Notes under the pieces: model-generated
Told to the model about the DNA's origin: nothing
What the model saw: only the letters and a program-made list of their open reading frames with translations
Databases searched by the model: none
NCBI GenBank assembly: GCA_946570335.1
Contig: CAMNYG010000052.1
Coordinates: 1 to 7,575 of the forward strand
DNA length: 7,575 nt
From: an uncultured Dietzia sp.
GTDB lineage: Bacteria; Actinomycetota; Actinomycetes; Mycobacteriales; Mycobacteriaceae
Direction of reading: 5' to 3'
Made by a program: the position numbers and the translations under genes
Shown: piece after piece, positions 1-5,262 of the stretch
Numbering within the stretch: the stretch's first letter is position 1
Layout: each line of letters opens with the position of its first letter

Positions 1-560
1 TCGTGGCCTCGTATGTCGGCGAGAACAAGGAGTTCGCCCGCCAGTACCTGTCCGGTGAGCTCGAGGTGGAGTTGACCCCGCAGGGCACGCTGGCCGAGCG
101 CATGCGGGCCGGGGGGTCGGGCATCGGGGCGTTCTTCACCCGAACCGGTGTCGGCACCTTCGTCGCGGACGGCGGGATGCCGTGGAAGTACGACTCCGAC
201 GGCGGTGTCGCCGTGGCATCACCGCCCAAGGAGACGCGGGAGATCCGTGGCGAGACCTATGTGCTCGAGCAGGCGATCGAGGCGGATTTCTCGATCATCC
301 GCGCCGCGGTGGCCGACCGCAGCGGCAACCTGCGCTTCAACCTGACCGCCCGCAACTTCTCGCCGCTGGCGGCGATGGCCGGCCGGGTGTGCATCGTGGA
401 GGCGGAGAAGGTCGTCGAGGTGGGCGAGCTCGCGCCGGACGACATCCACCTGCCCGGGATCTACGTGCACCGACTGGTCGAACTGACCGAAGAGCAGGTC
501 GCCGCCACCAAATGGATCGAGAAGACCACCACCAACCCACCCTCGGAAGGACAGCGCTGA
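1..560 (+). CDS. scoA: 3-oxoacid CoA-transferase subunit A, 5'-truncated by the window edge
   Basis: Alpha subunit of a family I CoA-transferase, which moves CoA from a donor such as succinyl-CoA to a 3-oxoacid such as acetoacetate in the cytoplasm. About 185 C-terminal residues are present. The reading frame is open from base 3 with no credible start, and family members have roughly 60-70 more N-terminal residues including a GGFG loop, so the gene begins outside the window. Visible family motifs are [20 protein letters not shown] near the left edge, [16 protein letters not shown], the FFTRTGVGT strand and SPPKETREI. The VADGG-W-YD-GGVAV-SP insert resembles mycobacterial ScoA more than a typical PcaI. 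The stop TGA overlaps the ATG of scoB by one base, giving translational coupling, as expected for an alpha2beta2 enzyme. 3-oxoadipate CoA-transferase (PcaI) is the main alternative; no protocatechuate genes are in view to support it. Confidence 0.9.
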   Translation, partial: VASYVGENKEFARQYLSGELEVELTPQGTLAERMRAGGSGIGAFFTRTGVGTFVADGGMPWKYDSDGGVAVASPPKETREIRGETYVLEQAIEADFSIIRAAVADRSGNLRFNLTARNFSPLAAMAGRVCIVEAEKVVEVGELAPDDIHLPGIYVHRLVELTEEQVAATKWIEKTTTNPPSEGQR

Positions 561-1246
561 TGAGCACCGCAACCCCCGATGCCACGCCGGGCGCAGCCCC
601 GGCCCGTCGCGACCGCAAGGCCATGGCCGCCCGCGCCGCCCTGGAGCTGTCCGACGGACAGTATGTGAACCTCGGGATCGGTCTGCCGACCCTGGTGCCC
701 AATTACGTTCCCGAGGACGTCGAGGTGACGTTGCAGTCCGAGAACGGACTGTTGGGGATCGGCCCGTACCCGCATCCGGATGATGTGGACCCGGACCTGA
801 TCAATGCCGGCAAGGAGACCGTCACCACGCTGCCGGGCTCGTCGATCTTCGATTCGGCCACCAGCTTCGGGATGATCCGCTCCGGCAAGATCGACGTGGC
901 GATCCTCGGTGCTATGCAGGTCAACCCGGCCGGCGACATCGCCAACTGGATGGTCCCCGGCGCCATGGTCAAGGGCATGGGCGGGGCGATGGACCTGGTC
1001 GTGGGCGCCCGCCGGATCGTCGTGGTGATGGACCAGGTCGCCAAGGACGGCTCGTCCAAGATCGTCTCCGAGATCACCCTGCCCCTGACCGGACTGGGCT
1101 GCGTCAACCGGATCATCACCGAACTCGGGGTCTTCGACCGCGACTCCGACGGCCTGACCCTCGTCGAACTCGTCGACGGTGTCACCCTCGAACAGATCAC
1201 CGCCGCCACTGACGCCCCCTTCCGCGTCGCCGACGGACTGGGCTGA
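560..1246 (+). CDS. scoB: 3-oxoacid CoA-transferase subunit B
   Basis: Beta subunit of the same CoA-transferase, 228 aa, about the usual length for a stand-alone B subunit with a slightly long, Ala/Pro-rich N-terminus (first ~18 residues). The catalytic signature is [12 protein letters not shown] near residues 58-69; Glu61 is the family I glutamate that forms the enzyme-CoA thioester. Other family blocks are [13 protein letters not shown] (33-45), [12 protein letters not shown] (82-93), [11 protein letters not shown] (112-122), [12 protein letters not shown] (136-147) and AKDGSSKIV (161-169). The start is ATG at 560, preceded by GGAAGG at 545-550 with a 9-base spacer and overlapping the scoA stop. 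With scoA it should activate or use 3-ketoacids in fatty acid, ketone or branched-chain metabolism. The exact acyl substrate cannot be read from the sequence. Confidence 0.92.
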   Translation: MSTATPDATPGAAPARRDRKAMAARAALELSDGQYVNLGIGLPTLVPNYVPEDVEVTLQSENGLLGIGPYPHPDDVDPDLINAGKETVTTLPGSSIFDSATSFGMIRSGKIDVAILGAMQVNPAGDIANWMVPGAMVKGMGGAMDLVVGARRIVVVMDQVAKDGSSKIVSEITLPLTGLGCVNRIITELGVFDRDSDGLTLVELVDGVTLEQITAATDAPFRVADGLG

Positions 1247-1283
1247 CCTCAGAGCCGGGTCACGGGTGGGCAGACTGGAGGGT

Positions 1284-2051
1284 GTGAACGACCTTCACAC
1301 GACGCCGCCCCCTCAACCCGGCGCCCCCGGCCGCTGGACCACACCGGTCAGGGGCCGTGTGGCGTTGTCCGCGCTCGGCTGGGTGCTGGTGTACGTCGCC
1401 GGATTCGTCGTCGTCGTCATCCTCGGTATGGTCGCGGCGCGCGAGTGGGGCGCCGGACGCCCGCCCGCCGCCCTGCAAGCCCTCGTCGTTCTGGCCGGCA
1501 CCGCAGCGTCCGCGCTCGCCGCGGTGCGGATCCACCTGCTGGGTCGGCGGCAGCTACGCTGGGCCGACCTCGGGCTGCGCCGCCCCGATCGGTCCCCGCT
1601 CCATCTGCTGTGGCAGATCCCGGCGGTGATGTTCGGCGGCATGGTCGTCTCGATGCTCGTCCTTCTCCCTCTCGCGCCCGGAGAACAGCAGGGGGACGAC
1701 GCCACCTCGGAGGCTGTGGGTGACCTCGTCGCCGGCGGCCCGACCTTCATCGTGCTGGGCCTGCTCACCGTGGCCGTGCTGGTGCCCTTCGTCGAGGAGA
1801 TCGTGTTCCGGGGCATCGTGTTACCGGCGCTGCGGGCGAGATATCGGGCCGCGGTGGGAATCACACTCGCCGGAACGGTGTTCGCGGCGGTGCACTTCGT
1901 GCCGCTGGCCCTGCCGTACCTGCTGACGGTGGGCATCGCACTGTGCGCGATGGCCGAATGGTACCGGTCGATCGTGCCCGGAATCGTGCTGCACGGGGTG
2001 AACAACGCGGTCGTGTTCGGGGGCGTCGTGGTGGGAGCAGGCCTGCTCTGA
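1284..2051 (+). CDS. CPBP family intramembrane metalloprotease (Abi/CAAX-like)
   Basis: Predicted polytopic membrane protein of the CPBP (CaaX protease and bacteriocin-processing) family, 255 aa from the GTG chosen. The three conserved family motifs are present: EEIVFR (Glu171, Glu172, Arg176), FAAVH (Phe200, His204) and HGVNN (His237, Asn241). These are the residues thought to bind metal and form the active site in the membrane. Hydrophobic segments lie near residues 27-52, 65-83, 110-131, 153-171, 191-225 and 231-253. The N-terminal 25 residues are Pro/Thr-rich and probably cytoplasmic. The start is uncertain: GGAGGG at 1277-1282 is too close to GTG 1284 for a normal Shine-Dalgarno, while GTG 1266 lacks one. 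CAGACT at 1271-1276 would place a -10 element for a leaderless start at 1284. It lies 37 bases after scoB and could be read through from it. Substrate and role are unknown. Confidence 0.82.
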   Translation: MNDLHTTPPPQPGAPGRWTTPVRGRVALSALGWVLVYVAGFVVVVILGMVAAREWGAGRPPAALQALVVLAGTAASALAAVRIHLLGRRQLRWADLGLRRPDRSPLHLLWQIPAVMFGGMVVSMLVLLPLAPGEQQGDDATSEAVGDLVAGGPTFIVLGLLTVAVLVPFVEEIVFRGIVLPALRARYRAAVGITLAGTVFAAVHFVPLALPYLLTVGIALCAMAEWYRSIVPGIVLHGVNNAVVFGGVVVGAGLL

Positions 2052-2064
2052 CAGCCCGCGTCCG

Positions 2065-2085
2065 CGCCGACGCCGCGCGTCGGTG
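2065..2085. terminator. Hairpin between convergent genes, probable bidirectional terminator
   Basis: CCGACGC (2067-2073) and GCGTCGG (2077-2083) form a perfect 7-bp stem with a 3-base loop, extended by one G-T wobble and one C-G pair. It sits in the 41-base gap between the stop codons of the CPBP gene (+) and the permease gene (-), where a shared terminator is expected. There is no T-run on either side, as is common for actinobacterial terminators, so termination is inferred from position and structure. Confidence 0.55.
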
Positions 2086-2092
2086 AGCGGAC

Positions 2093-3055
2093 TCAGGCCA
2101 GCAGCGCCGAGACGAGCAGCAGGATCGGCAACGCCCCCAGTGTGGTGATGACCGCCGAATCCCGCGCCAACAGGACGCCGTGACCGTAGCGGGTGGCCAC
2201 CACGAGGACGTTCTGCGCGGTGGGGAGGGCGGCCGCCACCACCACGGTGAGCAACTCGTGTCCCTGCATCCCGAGCAGTCCGGCGCCCAGACCGTAGGCG
2301 AGCAGCGGATGCGCGAGAAGTTTGAGGACGCTCGCCAGCGCGATCTCGCGCCGCGGTGACGCCCCGGCCTCGAGGATCCTGACCCCGTACAGGGACATCC
2401 CGAACACCAGGAGCGCGCCGGGCACGGAGATCTGACCGACGAGCTTCACCGGCTCGAGCAGCATCTCCGGCAGGGTCCACGGCACGGCCGCCATCACGAC
2501 GCCGGCGAGCGCGGACAACACGATCGGGGAGCGGACGGCCTGCATGATGGCGCCGAATGCGCCTTTGAGCGCACCGCCGTCCGCGTGGGCCTCGTCCGAT
2601 CCCGAGCTCTCGGACTGGGCGCGTTCGAGGACCGCGATCGCGATCGGCTGGAGCACGACGACCTGGAACAGCAGCAGGGGCATGACGAACCCGAGGTCGC
2701 CGAGGACGTACAGCGCGATGGGGATCCCGAGGTTGGCGGAGTTGACGTAGCCGGCCGACAGTGCGCCGATCACGAGGTCGGACGCCGGCTTGTGGAGCCA
2801 CATCCGCGCGATGGCCGTGTACAGGACGGCGATGATGATCGCGGAGACCGCGGACACCACGAACACGCCCGTGAAAACCTGGTCGAGGGTGGTCCGGGCC
2901 AGGGAATCGAACAACAGCGCCGGGGTGGCGACGAAGAACACCAGCCGGTTGAGCACCAGCCGGGCATCGTGGCCGAGGACCTGCGTGCGGGCGAGGATCC
3001 AGCCCAGTGCCACGAGCGCGACGATCACGGCGAAGCCGTTCAGGACACCGGCCAC
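2093..3055 (-). CDS. AEC (auxin efflux carrier) family permease
   Basis: Inner-membrane secondary transporter of the AEC family, 320 aa, close to the family norm of about 300-320. Roughly ten hydrophobic helices fall in two halves separated by a polar, Ser/Glu/Asp-rich cytoplasmic loop near residues 146-163. The first half carries LVFFVATPALLFD (38-50) and the crossover motif GYVNSANLGIPIALYVLGD (102-120). The second half carries the matching ALPTAQNVLVVATRYG (276-291). These Asn-containing broken helices are the expected substrate site. The frame stays open upstream to 3301, but that extension is polar, Pro/Arg-rich and overlaps rpsR2. I chose GTG at 3055 because it starts at the first helix and has AGGAGG at 3061-3066, although the 5-base spacer is short. 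Bacterial AEC members export or import organic acids such as malate or malonate; the substrate here cannot be assigned. It is separated from the ribosomal operon by hairpins, so it is probably transcribed independently. Confidence 0.85.
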   Translation of the reverse strand: MAGVLNGFAVIVALVALGWILARTQVLGHDARLVLNRLVFFVATPALLFDSLARTTLDQVFTGVFVVSAVSAIIIAVLYTAIARMWLHKPASDLVIGALSAGYVNSANLGIPIALYVLGDLGFVMPLLLFQVVVLQPIAIAVLERAQSESSGSDEAHADGGALKGAFGAIMQAVRSPIVLSALAGVVMAAVPWTLPEMLLEPVKLVGQISVPGALLVFGMSLYGVRILEAGASPRREIALASVLKLLAHPLLAYGLGAGLLGMQGHELLTVVVAAALPTAQNVLVVATRYGHGVLLARDSAVITTLGALPILLLVSALLA

Positions 3056-3109
3056 GGAGGCCTCCTCGGATCCGGCTGTGGGGGAGTGCGGAGGGGGGCA
3101 GCGGGAACG

Positions 3110-3157
3110 CCGATCGGGGCCGTGCGCTCCTGGATGAGGAGGCACAGCCCCGATCGG
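3110..3157 (-). terminator. Long hairpin downstream of rpsR2, probable operon terminator
   Basis: CCGATCGGGGC (3110-3120) is perfectly complementary to GCCCCGATCGG (3147-3157), an 11-bp outer stem. After one mismatch the stem continues with GTGC/GCAC (3122-3125, 3142-3145) and CTCCT/AGGAG (3127-3131, 3137-3141) around a 5-base loop. It lies about 80 bases after the rpsR2 stop and before the permease start, both on the minus strand. It therefore most likely ends the ribosomal operon and isolates the permease gene. No T-tract follows. Confidence 0.65.
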
Positions 3158-3207
3158 GTTGCTGTTGCCTTGCGTCGGCGGCCCGGCGGCCACGCGCAGG
3201 ACGAGCT

Positions 3208-3226
3208 GGCGCGGATCTACCGCGCC
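3208..3226 (-). terminator. Short GC hairpin just after the rpsR2 stop
   Basis: GGCGCGG (3208-3214) pairs perfectly with CCGCGCC (3220-3226) around a 5-base loop (atcta). It begins 10 bases after the rpsR2 stop codon. Position and strength suggest a first terminator or a 3'-end stabilising stem, in tandem with the longer hairpin at 3110-3157. There is no T-run. Confidence 0.5.
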
Positions 3227-3236
3227 GAGCGGTGAC

Positions 3237-3494
3237 TCAGCGGCTGGTGAAGGGCAGCAGAGCCATCTCGCGGGCGTTCTTGACCGCCACGGCGACCTCA
3301 CGCTGCTGCTGCGGGGTCAGGCCGGTGACGCGGCGCGAACGGATCTTGCCACGATCGGAGATGAACGTGCGGAGGGTGTTGACGTCCTTGTAGTCGACGG
3401 ACTCGATGCCGGCGACCTTCAGGGGGTTCTTCTTGGGCCGGCGGCCCTCCTGGGCCCTGGCCTTCTTGGACGGGGTGCTACGTGCCTTAGCCAT
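3237..3494 (-). CDS. rpsR2: 30S ribosomal protein bS18, zinc-independent paralogue
   Basis: Small-subunit protein S18, 85 aa, normal length. The conserved core is clear: [22 protein letters not shown] (about residues 29-50), RSRRVTGL (52-59) and the C-terminal [20 protein letters not shown] (64-83), which binds the platform next to S6. The protein has no cysteine, so it lacks the zinc ribbon of C+ actinobacterial S18 and corresponds to the C- paralogue (Rv2055c type in M. tuberculosis). It is last in the rpmB2-rpmG1-rpsN2-rpsR2 operon, starting ATG 10 bases after the rpsN2 stop with only a weak AGGT-type ribosome site, so translation may depend on coupling. The primary rpsR is expected elsewhere, in the rpsF-ssb-rpsR-rplI operon. 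Confidence 0.95.
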   Translation of the reverse strand: MAKARSTPSKKARAQEGRRPKKNPLKVAGIESVDYKDVNTLRTFISDRGKIRSRRVTGLTPQQQREVAVAVKNAREMALLPFTSR

Positions 3495-3504
3495 GATTAC
3501 CTAC

Positions 3505-3810
3505 TCACCAACTCGACTTCGTGACACCGGGCAGCTCGCCACGGTGGGCCATCTCGCGCATGCGGACGCGGGAGAGGCCGAACTTGCGGAGGTAGCCGCG
3601 GGGGCGGCCATCGGCCACGTCGCGGTTACGCACGCGCACGGGCGAGGCGTCACGCGGCATCTTGTTGAGCGCGGTCTGGGCATCCATGCGTGCCTCGTCC
3701 GTGCTCTCGGGGTTCTTGATGATTGCCTTGAGCTCGGCGCGGCGCTCGGCGAAACGGGCGACCTTCGCCTTGCGCTGCTCGTTGCGCGCGATCTTGGACT
3801 TCTTGGCCAC
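3505..3810 (-). CDS. rpsN2: 30S ribosomal protein uS14, long zinc-independent form
   Basis: Small-subunit protein S14 of the 101-aa long class. It has no CxxC pairs, unlike the 61-aa zinc-binding S14 encoded in the spc operon of actinobacteria. The N-terminal basic segment [10 protein letters not shown] and C-terminal signature [34 protein letters not shown] (residues 68-101) are characteristic; the [16 protein letters not shown] block binds 16S rRNA in the head. The start codon is GTG at 3808-3810, three bases after the rpmG1 stop, with AGGAG at 3820-3824 inside the end of rpmG1 and a 9-base spacer. In actinobacteria with both forms, this one replaces the zinc form when zinc is scarce. Confidence 0.96.
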   Translation of the reverse strand: MAKKSKIARNEQRKAKVARFAERRAELKAIIKNPESTDEARMDAQTALNKMPRDASPVRVRNRDVADGRPRGYLRKFGLSRVRMREMAHRGELPGVTKSSW

Positions 3811-3813
3811 GGG

Positions 3814-3978
3814 TCAGCGCTCCTCTCGGAATTCGACGTGCTTACGAACGACCGGGTCGAACTTCTTGAGGACGATGCGGTCCGGGTTGTTGCGACGGTT
3901 CTTGCGGGTCACGTACGTGAACCCGGTACCGGCCGTGGACTTCAGCTTGATGATGGGGCGGATGTCGTTACGGGCCAT
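3814..3978 (-). CDS. rpmG1: 50S ribosomal protein bL33, zinc-independent paralogue
   Basis: Large-subunit protein L33, 54 aa, standard length. The sequence [20 protein letters not shown], then [20 protein letters not shown], is the typical L33 fold. The positions normally held by zinc-ribbon cysteines are not Cys, so this is a C- form. The frame is open to 4041, but the extra 21 residues overlap rpmB2 and do not resemble L33, so ATG 3976-3978 is the start. It lies one base after the rpmB2 stop, giving tight translational coupling. It is second in the zinc-independent operon and corresponds to Rv2057c in M. tuberculosis. Confidence 0.95.
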   Translation of the reverse strand: MARNDIRPIIKLKSTAGTGFTYVTRKNRRNNPDRIVLKKFDPVVRKHVEFREER

Positions 3979-3979
3979 C

Positions 3980-4216
3980 TCAGATCTTCTCCCCACGGGC
4001 ACGGATGCGGGCCACCACGGCCTCGATGCCGTCGCGGTCAATGGTCTTGATGCCCTTGGTGGAGACCGTCAGCGTGATGCGACGCCCCTCGGAGGGCACG
4101 AAGTAGCTGCGGCGCTGGATGTTCGGGTTCCAGCGACGGTTGGTCCTACGGTGCGAGTGCGAGACGGACTTGCCGAAACCCGGCTTCCGTCCCGTTACCT
4201 GGCAATGCGCCGACAT
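3980..4216 (-). CDS. rpmB2: 50S ribosomal protein bL28, zinc-independent paralogue
   Basis: Large-subunit protein L28, 78 aa. The sequence opens [20 protein letters not shown] and continues with [14 protein letters not shown], the L28 signature; the C-terminus ends [21 protein letters not shown]+ L28 has CxxC near the N-terminus; here only Cys5 remains and the partner position is Gly9 or Thr8, so a zinc ribbon cannot form. It is very like M. tuberculosis RpmB2 (Rv2058c). ATG 4214-4216 is chosen over upstream in-frame codons because TCTCCTT at 4225-4231 reads AAGGAGA on the coding strand, with an 8-base spacer. It is the first gene of a four-gene operon and is transcribed divergently from rpmE2. 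Confidence 0.95.
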   Translation of the reverse strand: MSAHCQVTGRKPGFGKSVSHSHRRTNRRWNPNIQRRSYFVPSEGRRITLTVSTKGIKTIDRDGIEAVVARIRARGEKI

Positions 4217-4364
4217 GGCGTGTTTCTCCTTCCGCCCCGTCCTGAAGTGGCGCGCGGCGACACGGGGGCCACCCCGATTTCCGGACGGGCCGGGGAGTGG
4301 CGGGTCGCCACGTCGCGAACACCATGAGAGGCGATTGCAAACGTGCAGACAACAGCGATGGTCT

Positions 4365-4370
4365 AGTTTA
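4365..4370 (-). promoter_or_regulatory. Candidate -10 element for the rpmB2 operon
   Basis: AGTTTA on the + strand reads TAAACT on the minus strand, a good TANNNT actinobacterial -10 in an otherwise GC-rich stretch. Transcription would begin near 4358 and leave a leader of about 140 bases before rpmB2. No clear TTGACA-type -35 is present 16-18 bases upstream (the sequence there is around ACCGTTT), so this is tentative. Confidence 0.3.
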
Positions 4371-4462
4371 CGCACCGGGCCGCCCGAAACGGTAATCGGC
4401 ACGTCACCGGCGGTGTGACGGGCCTCGACGGGGCTCGGGGCCGGTGACCGGACGTGCTCGAA

Positions 4463-4492
4463 TTGGGTGCTCGCCCATCGTACGGGTACGAT
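4463..4492 (+). promoter_or_regulatory. Predicted rpmE2 promoter with palindromic operator over the -10
   Basis: TTGGGT (4463-4468) and TACGAT (4487-4492) are separated by 18 bases and fit an actinobacterial housekeeping-sigma promoter. The -10 is the right half of a perfect inverted repeat, ATCGTAC-GG-GTACGAT, at 4477-4492. A repressor bound there would block polymerase directly. Transcription would start near 4499, giving a leader of about 107 bases before rpmE2. Which regulator binds is unknown; Zur would be the functional expectation but the sequence is not like its usual AT-rich box. Confidence 0.55.
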
Positions 4493-4534
4493 CAACCGAT
4501 GCGTGTGCTGACACCGGAATCCCCGGTTCGGCCA

Positions 4535-4570
4535 CTGGCAACTGCGCGCCCCTCGCGGGGTGTGCGCCAG
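4535..4570 (+). promoter_or_regulatory. Stable hairpin in the rpmE2 5' leader
   Basis: CTGGC (4535-4539) pairs with GCCAG (4566-4570), and after a one-sided bulge GCGCGCCCC (4544-4552) pairs with GGGGTGTGC (4557-4565), with two G-U pairs, around a TCGC loop. The structure ends 23 bases before the Shine-Dalgarno at 4594-4599. It could be an autoregulatory ribosomal-protein leader or a mRNA-stabilising stem. L31 leader RNA families have been described in actinobacteria; I cannot test membership here. Confidence 0.4.
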
Positions 4571-4606
4571 ACCCACAGACTTCTACCGAGCTAGAGGGAT
4601 CGACGT

Positions 4607-4864
4607 ATGAAGAACGACATTCACCCCGACTACCATCCGGTGGTCTTCCAGGACTCGGGCACGGGCACCAAGTTCCTCACCCGTTCCACCGCGACCAGCG
4701 ATCGCACGGTGGAGTGGGAGGACGGCAAGTCCTACCCGCTGATCGTCGTGGACGTGACCAGCGAGTCGCACCCGTTCTGGACCGGCGCGCAGCGTGTCAT
4801 GGACACCGCCGGCCGTGTCGAGAAGTTCCAGCGCCGCTACGGCAACCGCGCCCGCCGCAAGTGA
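4607..4864 (+). CDS. rpmE2: 50S ribosomal protein bL31 type B, zinc-independent
   Basis: Large-subunit protein L31 of type B, 85 aa. Type B hallmarks are the N-terminus [16 protein letters not shown], the [14 protein letters not shown] block (here [20 protein letters not shown]) and the C-terminal [26 protein letters not shown]. There is no cysteine, so the zinc-binding CxxC/Cys set of type A L31 is absent. It joins the two ribosomal subunits by bridging the central protuberance. ATG 4607 is preceded by GAGGGA at 4594-4599 with a 7-base spacer. It is divergent from the other C- ribosomal genes and first in a probable rpmE2-rpmF unit. In bacteria with both types, this form displaces zinc-loaded L31 in low zinc; type A rpmE is expected elsewhere in the genome. 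Confidence 0.96.
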   Translation: MKNDIHPDYHPVVFQDSGTGTKFLTRSTATSDRTVEWEDGKSYPLIVVDVTSESHPFWTGAQRVMDTAGRVEKFQRRYGNRARRK

Positions 4865-4868
4865 GCCG

Positions 4869-4886
4869 CGGGGCGCACGCGCCCCG
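4869..4886 (+). terminator. Compact GC hairpin between rpmE2 and rpmF
   Basis: CGGGGCGC (4869-4876) and GCGCCCCG (4879-4886) are perfectly complementary around an AC centre, four bases after the rpmE2 stop. It has no T-run and rpmF follows 30 bases later, so it may act as a partial terminator or RNA-processing and stability element, setting the rpmE2:rpmF ratio, rather than a full stop. Confidence 0.4.
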
Positions 4887-4916
4887 ATCCACCTTCACAA
4901 CCCGAGGACTTACATC

Positions 4917-5087
4917 ATGGCAGTTCCCAAGCGTCGCCTCTCGCGCGCCAACACCCACTCCCGCCGTTCGCAGTGGAAGGCTGACAACGTCGCCCTCCAG
5001 GAGACCAAAATCGACGGCCGTCCCGTCGTGCTGCCGCGTCGCCTGGTGAAGGCCGCTCAGCTCGGCCTGGTCGACCTCGACCGCTGA
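4917..5087 (+). CDS. rpmF: 50S ribosomal protein bL32
   Basis: Large-subunit protein L32, 56 aa, near-identical in length to mycobacterial RpmF (57 aa). It starts [20 protein letters not shown] and ends [17 protein letters not shown], both strong signatures of actinobacterial L32. It lacks cysteines, as L32 usually does in this order, so in this case absence of zinc ligands is not by itself a low-zinc marker. ATG 4917 has GAGGA at 4904-4908 with an 8-base spacer. It follows rpmE2 by 52 bases with a hairpin between, so it may be cotranscribed. In M. tuberculosis rpmF also lies just upstream of mprA, which supports the assignment. Confidence 0.95.
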   Translation: MAVPKRRLSRANTHSRRSQWKADNVALQETKIDGRPVVLPRRLVKAAQLGLVDLDR

Positions 5088-5093
5088 ACCGCC

Positions 5094-5119
5094 TCCGGCT
5101 GATCGGACGATCAGTCGGG
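5094..5119 (+). terminator. Hairpin 7 bases after rpmF, probable terminator
   Basis: CTGATCG (5099-5105) and CGATCAG (5108-5114) form a perfect dyad with a GA centre. The stem extends outward through one G-U pair and CCG/CGG (5095-5097 with 5116-5118). It begins within 10 bases of the rpmF stop. There is no T-run. It stands in tandem with the larger hairpin at 5158-5197. Confidence 0.55.
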
Positions 5120-5157
5120 AACGGCGGTGCCACGCGCGCCGCACGCACACGCCCGGT

Positions 5158-5197
5158 ACGAACCCGGTGGATCCCGCAGGGGAACCACCGGGTTCGT
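5158..5197 (+). terminator. Very strong 13-bp hairpin before mprA, probable terminator
   Basis: ACGAACCCGGTGG (5158-5170) is perfectly complementary to CCACCGGGTTCGT (5185-5197). Inside, after an A/A mismatch, TCCC (5172-5175) pairs with GGGA (5180-5183) around a GCAG loop. It is the most stable stem in the window and separates the ribosomal genes from mprA. With the hairpin at 5094-5119 it makes a tandem terminator, so mprAB is expected to rely on its own promoter. Confidence 0.65.
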
Positions 5198-5211
5198 CGG
5201 CGTATCGGGGG

Positions 5212-5255
5212 CATCAGTCATTCCTCAGCAGGGCTTCAGCGTGGTGCGCGAAACT
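5212..5255 (+). promoter_or_regulatory. Predicted MprA box and mprA promoter
   Basis: TCAG occurs three times at exactly 11-bp spacing (5214, 5225, 5236), each preceded by C and one base (cNTCAG). Direct repeats at one helical turn are typical of OmpR/PhoB-family regulators, and MprA of M. tuberculosis is reported to bind direct-repeat boxes before its own operon. The last repeat begins 27 bp before the mprA ATG. The same layout recurs before the putative pepD gene. GAAACT at 5250-5255 is placed as a -10 for transcription starting at the ATG itself; no Shine-Dalgarno is visible before mprA, which agrees with leaderless translation. Confidence 0.6.
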
Positions 5256-5262
5256 GGGCGTC

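Larger units (their letters stand above)
4217..4606. promoter_or_regulatory. Divergent control region between rpmB2 and rpmE2
   Basis: A 390-base gap with no convincing gene on either strand. It must carry the promoters for the leftward L28-L33-S14-S18 operon and rightward rpmE2-rpmF. Visible elements are a rightward sigma-70-type promoter (4463-4492), a perfect palindrome over its -10, a leader hairpin (4535-4570), and a weaker leftward -10 (4365-4370). Two further dyads are CGTCAC/GTGACG at 4402-4420 and CCGGT-G-ACCGG at 4441-4451; they share GTCACCGG in inverted orientation (4403-4410 and 4441-4448). No AT-rich Zur-type inverted repeat is seen. Leftward leader bases 4240-4320 are GC-rich with no element I can name. 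Confidence 0.7.

Noticed and set aside
1821..2801. 326-aa minus-strand open frame overlapping both the CPBP and permease genes
   Set aside because: Arg-rich low-complexity translation typical of an off-frame in high-GC DNA; both overlapped genes have clear family motifs.
2585..3235. 216-aa plus-strand frame opposite the permease
   Set aside because: Asp/Glu/His/Arg-rich shadow; the other strand encodes a membrane protein with AEC motifs.
3056..3301. N-terminal extension of the permease to 402 aa (start at 3301)
   Set aside because: The extra 82 residues are polar, Pro/Arg-rich, overlap the end of rpsR2 and include the terminator hairpin region; AEC proteins begin at the first helix.
4217..4606. 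Canonical AT-rich Zur box in the divergent region
   Set aside because: Looked for a TGAAAAT-type inverted repeat expected for low-zinc ribosomal genes; none is visible on either strand. ATTGCAAAC at 4334-4342 is too short and asymmetric.
4444..5049. 201-aa frame across the rpmE2 leader, rpmE2 and rpmF
   Set aside because: It overlaps two certain ribosomal protein genes in another frame and has no family resemblance.
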